NCBI GenBank assembly: GCA_947630805.1
Contig: CANRIV010000006.1
Span: 1 to 64,000 of the forward strand
Length of the DNA stretch: 64,000 nucleotides
DNA from: an uncultured Lachnospiraceae bacterium
Lineage (GTDB): Bacteria; Bacillota; Clostridia; Lachnospirales; Lachnospiraceae
Direction: 5' to 3'
Position numbers and translations under genes: made by a program. Positions 8,793-17,203 of the stretch are shown here, piece after piece (within the stretch, counting starts at the first letter, position 1; the number at the start of each line of letters is the position of its first letter). The notes below the pieces were generated by a model, which saw nothing but the letters and a program-made list of their open reading frames with translations, did no database searches and was not told the origin of the DNA.

Positions 8793-10460
8793 ATGGAAAA
8801 TAAAACGAATCAAAATAGCTTCATTATACAGGGAAGCATATTAGCTTTCGCGGGTATATTAGTTCGTGTTATCGGGCTGATTTACAGATTTCCTCTTACC
8901 AGAATTGTAGGTCCGGAAGGAATGGGTTACTATGCTACAGCCTATGATGGCTATAACATACTTATTTTACTTTCCTCTCAGAGTATGCCGCTAGCAGTAT
9001 CTAAAATTGTTTCTGAAAAACTTGGCAAGGGTCAGTATAAAAACTCTCATAAAGTATTTAAAGGAGCAATTATATATGCCGTTATTTTGGGAACTGCATT
9101 TGGCGCTTTTGCTTTTTTTGGTGCTGATTGGCTGGCAGTATCCATATACAAATGTGCACCGGTAGCAAGAGCATTAAAAATACTGGCTCCCACGTTGACT
9201 GTAGCATGTATTCTGGGTGTTTTACGGGGATATTTTCAGGGAATGGGAAATATGGTCCCTACCGCCGTATCCCAATTATTCGAGCAGATCGTAAATGCTT
9301 TTGTCAGCATTATCGCGGCAATCGAATTAATGTCCTATGCCACAACCATAGCTCAGGCAGAAAATATGTCGGCCAAAGCTACCACTACATATGTGGGATC
9401 TTTTGGCGCCGTGGGAGGTACTTTAGGGACGCTTCTCGGAGCTGTCGCCGCACTTTTGATTATGGTCATTATCTTGTGGAAACATTTTGGCGTCATCAGA
9501 AATGATATCCAAAAAGACCTGACACAAAAGACAGATAGTTATTCCACAATTATCAAACTGATTATTTTTACCATTACACCGGTGCTTATCAGCACTACAA
9601 TATATAATATCAGTAATCTGTTGGACAATCCGATTTATCAAAATATTATGTATTATATCTATAAGACAGGGAAAGAAGTGCGCTTTTCCATATGGAGTCA
9701 GTACAGTAATCAGTTCAGAGTACTGACAACAATGCCTATTGCGATAGCTTCTGCACTTTCCACTGCCATTGTACCTTCTCTGGTCCGCTCTTATATACGC
9801 AACGACACTGTAAATGTAACGGAGAAAGTATCCAGTGCTTTAAAATTTTCAATGATTATTGCATTTCCTTGTGGAATTGGATTGTCTGTGCTGGGAGGTC
9901 CTGTTAATGATTTACTTTTTGACGATAGTTCCGTAAAAATATCACAGATAATGTATTTTTCTGTCTTTACAGTTGTTGTTTTTTCTCTCTCAACAATAAG
10001 CAATGCAATATTACAGGGAATCGATAAACTGAAAATACCAATTAGAAACTCAGCAATATCTCTTGGATTACATCTTGTAATTCTTCCGATATTACTTATT
10101 GTATTTCATCTTGAAATCTTTGCTGTCGTGATTGGCGATATTACATTCGGACTGACAGTATGTATTTTAAACGCATACTCTATAAAGAAATATTTAGGAT
10201 ACCGGCAGGAAATCAAAAAGACTCTGTTCAAGCCATTTATCTGTTCCGCTGCCATGGGAGTAGGTTGTTTTATTATTTATCATATTGGTATGAAACTGTT
10301 TTCCGTTAATATCATCTGGACGATCCTATCCATTTTTGTTTCTGTATTTTTATATGCCTTTATGCTGATTTATACAAAAACTGTAACAGAAGAGGAATTA
10401 TATACGATGCCAAAGGGCAGCATACTGATTAAAATATTAAAAAAATTTCATTTGTTGTAG
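8793..10460 (+). CDS. SpoVB/MurJ-like polysaccharide flippase
   Basis: GSILAFAGILVRVIGLIYRFPLTRIVGPEGMGYY, multi-TM MOP-family pattern. Confidence 0.85.
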   Translation: MENKTNQNSFIIQGSILAFAGILVRVIGLIYRFPLTRIVGPEGMGYYATAYDGYNILILLSSQSMPLAVSKIVSEKLGKGQYKNSHKVFKGAIIYAVILGTAFGAFAFFGADWLAVSIYKCAPVARALKILAPTLTVACILGVLRGYFQGMGNMVPTAVSQLFEQIVNAFVSIIAAIELMSYATTIAQAENMSAKATTTYVGSFGAVGGTLGTLLGAVAALLIMVIILWKHFGVIRNDIQKDLTQKTDSYSTIIKLIIFTITPVLISTTIYNISNLLDNPIYQNIMYYIYKTGKEVRFSIWSQYSNQFRVLTTMPIAIASALSTAIVPSLVRSYIRNDTVNVTEKVSSALKFSMIIAFPCGIGLSVLGGPVNDLLFDDSSVKISQIMYFSVFTVVVFSLSTISNAILQGIDKLKIPIRNSAISLGLHLVILPILLIVFHLEIFAVVIGDITFGLTVCILNAYSIKKYLGYRQEIKKTLFKPFICSAAMGVGCFIIYHIGMKLFSVNIIWTILSIFVSVFLYAFMLIYTKTVTEEELYTMPKGSILIKILKKFHLL

Positions 10461-10533
10461 AATATGAAACACATCAAGTGTTTCATATTCGTAATGAATC
10501 AGCTCCTTCAGGAGCGCGCTTTGCGAAGCAAAG
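10460..10533 (+). repeat. Structured intergenic repeat, copy 1 (three consecutive hairpins)
   Basis: GAATATGAAACAC-ATCAA-GTGTTTCATATTC; GCTCC-TTCA-GGAGC; CTTTGC-GAA-GCAAAG; near-identical to 33345-33418. Confidence 0.8.
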
Positions 10534-10601
10534 AAATTTTATTTTCTATTTTGTGTATAAAATAACAAAAACTGTAAAAAATATATGCAGGGAGTAAAAA
10601 A

Positions 10602-10946
10602 ATGAGTAAACGTGCATATATTTTTTATTTAGCAATATTTGTATCAGGATTTATTGTTGCCTATCTCATGGGAGTAAAAATCGGTATGAATGAAGGAAAG
10701 ACATTGACCGAACAGGTTGTGAATGTCACTCCGCAAAAAGAAGATTCTACCGAGCGGGACGGTTACTGGGTCCAGATTCATAACGACAAAGTAATTGTTT
10801 ACAAAAGCGATAAGACAACAGTAGTAGCTGAAACAGATATCAATATTAACGACTACTCAGAAAGTGAGCAGAATATATTGCAAAATGGCGTATATCTCGA
10901 AACTTCGGAAGAGTTGTTTAAATTTTTGGAAGCAAACACAAGCTGA
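10602..10946 (+). CDS. Membrane-anchored protein with BofC C-terminal-like region
   Basis: N-terminal TM, then DGYWVQIHNDKVIVYKSDKTTVVAETDI. Confidence 0.45.
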   Translation: MSKRAYIFYLAIFVSGFIVAYLMGVKIGMNEGKTLTEQVVNVTPQKEDSTERDGYWVQIHNDKVIVYKSDKTTVVAETDININDYSESEQNILQNGVYLETSEELFKFLEANTS

Positions 10947-10958
10947 TAAAGGATTTTT

Positions 10959-12140
10959 ATGAAAACAATCGTTATTGGTGCAGGTGCGTCCGGGCTTACA
11001 GCTGCAATTTTTGCAGCACAAAACGGCTCGGAAGTCGTTGTACTGGAAAAAGAAAACAAAAGCAGTAAAAAAATTTTAATGACCGGAAACGGAAAATGTA
11101 ATTTGACCAACCGAGATATGACCAGTAATTATTTTTATGGAGACCCTAAATTAATTACTTCGGTTTTATCTCTTTTTGGCGTACAGGATACTTTAAATTT
11201 TTTCAACCAAATGGGTATTTTCACGACAGAAAAAAACGGCTATGTTTATCCTCGAAGCAGGCAGGCGCAGACAGTGGCAGACACCTTGAGAGAATATGCA
11301 GTCAGTCTGGGAGTAAAAATAAAAAATAATGCTAAAATTCACAAAATAAAAAAATCAGGAACAAAATTTTTTATTTACACAGAAATTGTTATAGAATGTG
11401 ATGCCCTCATTCTGGCCACCGGCGGAAAAGCTGCTCCTGCGACCGGATCGGATGGGAGCGGATATGATTTTGCTATACAGTTAGGACATACCATTCATGT
11501 TCCAAAACCCGCCCTGACTTCTCTGATTTGTGAAAATCATCCTTTGAAAAAAGCTTCCGGCGTCAGAATTATGGGAACGGTAGCTATTCCTGCGCAAAAG
11601 AAATATGAATCCGGTGAAATTCAGATTACAAATTATGGGATATCCGGTATTCCAGTATTTAACATCAGTCGTCTGACTGCACCCGGCACAGAATTGATGA
11701 TTGATTTTATGCCAGAATTTTCGAAAGCAGAACTGGCAGATATTCTGACGAAAATTATAACGTGTCGGCAAAACATCACACTTCACAAAGCGCTCTGCGG
11801 ACTTTTAAATGATAAACTCTCTATCAGCATCATTGATTTTCTTGGCTGGGACAAAAACAGAATTGCAGAGACGCTCTCAGAAAGCCAACGGAATTCTTTG
11901 GTAGAAATTTTAAAAGCATTTCCACTTACAATACACAAAAGACGCGGTTTTGAGTATGCTCAGGTGACACAGGGTGGTATTCCGGCAGAGGAACTGAATA
12001 TCCATACAATGGAATCAAAACTGGTCGAAAAACTATATTTTGCCGGAGAAATCATTGATGTGGACGGGATTTGCGGCGGTTATAATTTACAGTTTGCCTG
12101 GTCTAGCGGAGCAATTGCCGGAAGGAGTTGTTCGTCATGA
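10959..12140 (+). CDS. NAD(P)/FAD-dependent oxidoreductase, HI0933/YhiN family
   Basis: GAGASGLTAAIFAAQNG, MTGNGKCNLTN, YFAGEIIDVDGICGGYNLQFAWSSG. Confidence 0.9.
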   Translation: MKTIVIGAGASGLTAAIFAAQNGSEVVVLEKENKSSKKILMTGNGKCNLTNRDMTSNYFYGDPKLITSVLSLFGVQDTLNFFNQMGIFTTEKNGYVYPRSRQAQTVADTLREYAVSLGVKIKNNAKIHKIKKSGTKFFIYTEIVIECDALILATGGKAAPATGSDGSGYDFAIQLGHTIHVPKPALTSLICENHPLKKASGVRIMGTVAIPAQKKYESGEIQITNYGISGIPVFNISRLTAPGTELMIDFMPEFSKAELADILTKIITCRQNITLHKALCGLLNDKLSISIIDFLGWDKNRIAETLSESQRNSLVEILKAFPLTIHKRRGFEYAQVTQGGIPAEELNIHTMESKLVEKLYFAGEIIDVDGICGGYNLQFAWSSGAIAGRSCSS

Positions 12141-13720
12141 AATTCTTAAAAATATCCGATATAAAGTTAAGAATCGAAGAAGAGGAATCACTCGCTTTCC
12201 AGAAAGCCCACCGGGCAGCCGGACTTCAGTCATCTGACATCATCAGTGAAAAAATATTAAAATACTCTATTGATGCCAGAAAAAAAGAGGAAATACATAA
12301 AATTTACACCATTGGAATTACGACAGAAAAACCCTGTAAAAAGAGCAGACAGATAACTATTCTGGATAAAGAACCTGCATATCATTTTCAACAGACCGGA
12401 ACGGAACTGTTAAATAATCGACCAATCGTTGTCGGTTTTGGTCCTGCCGGAATGTTCTGCGCATACATGCTGGCAAAATATGGTTATCGCCCGATTATTA
12501 TTGAGCGAGGCAGTGAAATGAATGAACGGATTGCCAAAGTACAGCGTTTTTGGGAGGAAGGAATTTTAGATGAAGAATGTAATGTGCAATTTGGAGAAGG
12601 AGGCGCAGGTACTTTCTCTGACGGTAAATTAAATACAGGGATTAAGGATAAGAAAAACCGAATTCGTCTAGTCCTTGAAACTTTTGTACAATTTGGTGCA
12701 GCGGAACGCATTACATATGATACCAGACCACATATTGGCACAGATGTATTGTCCAACGTGGTAGTAAATATGCGAAATTATATTAAAGCAAAAGGAGGGG
12801 AATTCTACTTTGACACCGCACTGTCCGGCATCCATACCGAAAACGGTCATCTGGTGTCTATCGATTTAAGCAATGGAGAAACACTTCCTGTCAACCACTG
12901 TATCTTAGCAATCGGACACAGTGCCCGCGATACTTTCCGGCTTTTAGAACAGATCGGTGTTTCTATGGAACAGAAACCTTTTGCTGTAGGAGTACGTGTG
13001 GAACACAAACAGAGCACTATCAATCAAAGTCAGTACGGCTTTTCCGATAATCGCCTGGGAGCAGCTCCATATAAACTTACCTACAAAACAGGCAGTAACA
13101 GAGGTGTATATTCTTTTTGTATGTGTCCGGGCGGCTACGTAGTCAATGCTTCTTCTCAGAAAAATATGCTGGCCGTAAATGGCATGAGTTATTCTCACCG
13201 GGACGGCTTAAATGCCAACAGCGCCATTGTTGTGACAATCTCTCCAAAAGATTTTAAAAATGACATGCCTCTGAGTGGAATGGAATTTCAAATGGAATTG
13301 GAAAGAAAAGCATACGAGGCAGGAAAAGGTAAAATTCCAGTCCAAAAACTGATTGACTTTAAATCCAATATCGTTTCAAAAGAATTTGGCAGGATTTCTC
13401 CACAGATGAAAGGAGCATTTTCTTTTGCAGATATTAACGATATTTTACCAAAATATATCTGCGATTCTATTAGAGAAGCCATAGAATATTTCGGAACTGT
13501 AATTCAGGGCTTTCACGATGATGATGTTATTCTCTCCGCAGTGGAAAGCAGAACATCGTCTCCGGTCAGAATTTTGCGCAATGAGAATTTTCAGTCTTCC
13601 ATCGCGGGACTATATCCTGCCGGGGAAGGGGCCGGGTATGCCGGAGGAATCACTTCAGCAGCCATCGATGGAATTAAAATTTTTGAATATATTGCAACAA
13701 GATTTAAACCTTTCACTTAA
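12137..13720 (+). CDS. FAD-dependent oxidoreductase
   Basis: VGFGPAGMFCAYMLA, NVQFGEGGAGTFSDGKLNT, PAGEGAGYAGGITSAAIDG. Confidence 0.9.
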   Translation: MKFLKISDIKLRIEEEESLAFQKAHRAAGLQSSDIISEKILKYSIDARKKEEIHKIYTIGITTEKPCKKSRQITILDKEPAYHFQQTGTELLNNRPIVVGFGPAGMFCAYMLAKYGYRPIIIERGSEMNERIAKVQRFWEEGILDEECNVQFGEGGAGTFSDGKLNTGIKDKKNRIRLVLETFVQFGAAERITYDTRPHIGTDVLSNVVVNMRNYIKAKGGEFYFDTALSGIHTENGHLVSIDLSNGETLPVNHCILAIGHSARDTFRLLEQIGVSMEQKPFAVGVRVEHKQSTINQSQYGFSDNRLGAAPYKLTYKTGSNRGVYSFCMCPGGYVVNASSQKNMLAVNGMSYSHRDGLNANSAIVVTISPKDFKNDMPLSGMEFQMELERKAYEAGKGKIPVQKLIDFKSNIVSKEFGRISPQMKGAFSFADINDILPKYICDSIREAIEYFGTVIQGFHDDDVILSAVESRTSSPVRILRNENFQSSIAGLYPAGEGAGYAGGITSAAIDGIKIFEYIATRFKPFT

Positions 13721-13742
13721 TCCGGCCTTTCTGTGCCGGATT
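13719..13742 (+). terminator. Hairpin after FAD oxidoreductase gene (AATCCGGC/GCCGGATT)
   Basis: 8-bp perfect inverted repeat immediately after the stop codon; weak T-tract. Confidence 0.5.
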
Positions 13743-13858
13743 ATTTATGTAGGAGAAAATCTATGGCAATTTCCTCTCACATAAATAATGACTTTTTACT
13801 CATTTTATAGTATGATATATTGATGGGTTTGATTAAAATATCTATAAGGAGATGGAAC

Positions 13859-15043
13859 ATGAATATTCGTTTTTTAGCACAATCAGAATATTTTAACGGA
13901 ATACATTTAAAAGAAGATATTATTCTGGAAAAAGAATATGAGCAGGGTGCTTTCACAAACCTTCCAAAAGTACGATATTACCTTTATTATCTGGAAGAAA
14001 ATGTGCGCAAAGAGGTTATGCCGTATTCTGATAAAGTAGATATTTTTCAGATTACTGACTGCCAGTATAATTCTGATTATCTATATTTTACAGAATACAC
14101 GGATATGTTGGACGGAAGCTTTACATTTAATATTATCCGCTACAACCTTACGGACCACACGCATACAAAAATCATTTCTCTAAAAGACGATATTCAGTTA
14201 TATCCGGATAATAAGCAGATTAAAATTTTTATATTAGATGATGCAAACCTGATTATTCAAAGAGCACTCCCAAAAGTCAGCGAGGCGGGAAACTATACAG
14301 ATTTCTTTGATTTTTCCCTGATTTTATTTAATTTTGTGAAAAATAAACAGATTCTTATCAGCGATGAAAACCTCACCAGAAACGGAATTGAATTTATCCT
14401 TCCGTACAATGAGACCAGCTGCATTATGAAAACGGGATATTCTGTTTATGAAAATAACCGTCATCAGCTTCTCACAAAAGAGGAAGCCGCAGTAGAATCT
14501 CTGATTATATTAAATATTCAGCAGTTTATTAGTGATTTACAGCTGGAACAGCCCAATATGGTAATTAACGCCATTGATCAGTCTTACTATGACACTACGG
14601 TACTGAAAGCAAAAATTATAGATAATTTTTTAATTTATTCCAAATATAATTACGAGAACAAGGATGAAAACATTATTTTCTTTGATTTGGATACAAAAGA
14701 AATTTATACATGTATCAACAAAACTACCGGAAAAAAATTATTGAACAATGCCACGGTAATTGAAAAAACGCCATACATTATTTCTGTCAATTCTTCCGGT
14801 ACACAATTTTTAAACTTAATTACCAATGAAATAGATGCCACTTATGGAGAGGAATTTGATATCCGATATGTAAACAACAATACAATTATTTCTACATATA
14901 TCGAGCGGACTTTGTTCGGAAAAAAGCGTGAAATGGTAACGATACACAAATTTCCATCCAAAAAACTAATATTACAGGAGAGGGGAGAATATATCGGAGC
15001 AGTTTCTTCCAACAGCGAAACTACTTATATTTTCCTGAAATAA
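13859..15043 (+). CDS. Uncharacterised protein (394 aa)
   Basis: Long ORF; ATG at 13859 with AAGGAGATGG RBS; no family recognised. Confidence 0.7.
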   Translation: MNIRFLAQSEYFNGIHLKEDIILEKEYEQGAFTNLPKVRYYLYYLEENVRKEVMPYSDKVDIFQITDCQYNSDYLYFTEYTDMLDGSFTFNIIRYNLTDHTHTKIISLKDDIQLYPDNKQIKIFILDDANLIIQRALPKVSEAGNYTDFFDFSLILFNFVKNKQILISDENLTRNGIEFILPYNETSCIMKTGYSVYENNRHQLLTKEEAAVESLIILNIQQFISDLQLEQPNMVINAIDQSYYDTTVLKAKIIDNFLIYSKYNYENKDENIIFFDLDTKEIYTCINKTTGKKLLNNATVIEKTPYIISVNSSGTQFLNLITNEIDATYGEEFDIRYVNNNTIISTYIERTLFGKKREMVTIHKFPSKKLILQERGEYIGAVSSNSETTYIFLK

Positions 15044-15050
15044 ATATAAA

Positions 15051-15257
15051 ATGAATCAAGAAAAGATTAATCGAATCAATGAATTATATAGAAAATCAAA
15101 ATTGACAGAGCTGACAGCAGAAGAAAAGGAAGAACAGCAGAATCTTAGAACAGAATACCGCATGTCTGTTATGAATAATCTTTCCGCTTCTCTGAACAAT
15201 ATGAGCATTCAAAATCCTGACGGCTCACTTACAAAAATAAAACCAAAGGGACATTGA
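15051..15257 (+). CDS. DUF896 (YnzC-like) protein
   Basis: KINRINELYRKSKLTELTAEEKEEQQNLRTEY. Confidence 0.9.
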   Translation: MNQEKINRINELYRKSKLTELTAEEKEEQQNLRTEYRMSVMNNLSASLNNMSIQNPDGSLTKIKPKGH

Positions 15258-15258
15258 G

Positions 15259-15786
15259 ATGAAAACAAAGGCAGAGATAAGAAAACAGATTCTTTTAAAG
15301 AGAGAACTCCTCTCTCTAAAGGAAGTACAGGATAAAAGTACTGTTATCTGTAAAAAAATCATAAGCAGTCCTGTCTATAACAGCGCAAAAGTTATCTATC
15401 TGTACTCGGCAGTAAAAAACGAGGTAGACGTAAGTTTTATTATGCGGGATGCTCAAAAAAAGGATAAAATCGTGGCTTTTCCAAAAGTAGAAGGGAAAAA
15501 AATCACTTTTTATTCCGTCACCTCTGACAAACAGTTTCAGAGAGGGGCCTTTTCCATTTTAGAGCCCTGTTCTGGTATCACAGCGCCAAAAGCGGATTTG
15601 ATTATTGTGCCGGGGGTGGCTTTTGATGCCAGAGGACTCCGTCTGGGATATGGCGGTGGATTTTATGACCGCTATCTGTCAAAATGTGATGCCTGTTGTA
15701 TCGGCGTCGCTTACGATTTTCAAATACTGAAACAGATTCCACAGGAAAAACATGACGTTATATTAGATAAAATTATCAGTGATTAG
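15259..15786 (+). CDS. 5-formyltetrahydrofolate cyclo-ligase
   Basis: IIVPGVAFDARGLRLGYGGGFYDRYL. Confidence 0.93.
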   Translation: MKTKAEIRKQILLKRELLSLKEVQDKSTVICKKIISSPVYNSAKVIYLYSAVKNEVDVSFIMRDAQKKDKIVAFPKVEGKKITFYSVTSDKQFQRGAFSILEPCSGITAPKADLIIVPGVAFDARGLRLGYGGGFYDRYLSKCDACCIGVAYDFQILKQIPQEKHDVILDKIISD

Positions 15787-15795
15787 GAGAAATAT

Positions 15796-17202
15796 ATGTG
15801 TTTTACCAACGAAACGGAAAAACAGAAATTTTATATTGATAAATGTAAGGAATTGGTTAAAAGCAGAGAACAGCAGTATGGACGAAAACTGACAGCATGT
15901 GTTGTTACGTTTGGATGCCAGATGAATTTTAAGGACTCTGAAAAACTCATGGGGATTCTGACGGAAATAGGCTTTATGGAAACAGAAGATGAGCACGCAG
16001 ATTTTGTTTTATATAACACCTGTACCGTCAGAGAAAATGCAAATTTAAAAATCTATGGCAGGCTGGGGTATCTGTCTAAAATCAAAGAAAAAAATCCGGA
16101 CATGCTGATTGCGCTCTGTGGCTGCATGATGCAGGAACCTCATGTCGTAGAAAAATTAAATAAAAGTTACCGTTTTATAGATATTATTTTTGGAACACAT
16201 AATATTTTTCTTCTGGCAGAACTGCTTTATGAGCGACTTATCAGTGGCCATAAAGTAGAAAATATCTGGGATGGTACCACGGAAATTGTAGAAGAACTTC
16301 CTTCCATCAGAAAATACAGTTTCAAATCAGGTGTCAATATTATGTACGGCTGCAACAATTTTTGCAGTTATTGTATTGTCCCTTATGTAAGAGGTCGGGA
16401 GAGAAGCAGAAAGCCGGAAGATATTATTCAGGAAATCCGCACTCTGGTAGAAAACGGCGTAATAGAAGTTATGCTTTTAGGGCAAAATGTAAATTCCTAT
16501 GGAAAAACGCTGAATCCTCCGGTTACTTTTGCAGAACTCCTGGAGCAGGTCGAAGCCATTGACGGATTGAAACGGATTCGTTTTATGACGTCCCATCCAA
16601 AAGATTTATCAGACGAGTTGATTCGTGTCATGGCGAAATCTCAAAAAATCTGTAAGCAGATGCACCTTCCATTACAATCAGGGAGTACGCGTCTGTTGAA
16701 ATTAATGAACAGACATTACACCAAAGAACAGTATCTGGAACTTGTCACTAAACTGCGGACAGCGATTCCGGATATCGGAATTACGACAGATATTATTGTG
16801 GGATTCCCCGGAGAGACAGAGGAAGATTTTCTGGAGACGCTGGATGTTGTAAAAAAAGCAGAATATGACTCAGCATTTACCTTTATTTATTCTAAACGTT
16901 CGAATACACCGGCGGCACAAATGCCCGACCAGATACCGGAAACCGTTGTAAAAGAACGGTTTGACCGGCTTTTAACTGTTGTAAATAAAATTTCTTCCGA
17001 AAAGACAAAGCATCTGGAAAATACAATACGGGAAGTTCTGGTAGAAGAAGAAAACAAAAAAATACAAGGATTTGTTTCCGGAAGATTAAGCAATAATTCC
17101 GTTGTCCATTTTAAGGGAGATTCTTCTCTGATTGGTAAATTAGTCCCTGTAAAGTTAAAAGAAGCCAAAGGGTTTTATTATATAGGAGAATTAGTGAATT
17201 AA
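15796..17202 (+). CDS. miaB: tRNA-2-methylthio-N6-dimethylallyladenosine synthase
   Basis: TFGCQMNFKDSE, YGCNNFCSYCIVPYVRGRERSR, TRAM-like C-terminus. Confidence 0.95.
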   Translation: MCFTNETEKQKFYIDKCKELVKSREQQYGRKLTACVVTFGCQMNFKDSEKLMGILTEIGFMETEDEHADFVLYNTCTVRENANLKIYGRLGYLSKIKEKNPDMLIALCGCMMQEPHVVEKLNKSYRFIDIIFGTHNIFLLAELLYERLISGHKVENIWDGTTEIVEELPSIRKYSFKSGVNIMYGCNNFCSYCIVPYVRGRERSRKPEDIIQEIRTLVENGVIEVMLLGQNVNSYGKTLNPPVTFAELLEQVEAIDGLKRIRFMTSHPKDLSDELIRVMAKSQKICKQMHLPLQSGSTRLLKLMNRHYTKEQYLELVTKLRTAIPDIGITTDIIVGFPGETEEDFLETLDVVKKAEYDSAFTFIYSKRSNTPAAQMPDQIPETVVKERFDRLLTVVNKISSEKTKHLENTIREVLVEEENKKIQGFVSGRLSNNSVVHFKGDSSLIGKLVPVKLKEAKGFYYIGELVN

Positions 17203-17203
17203 A

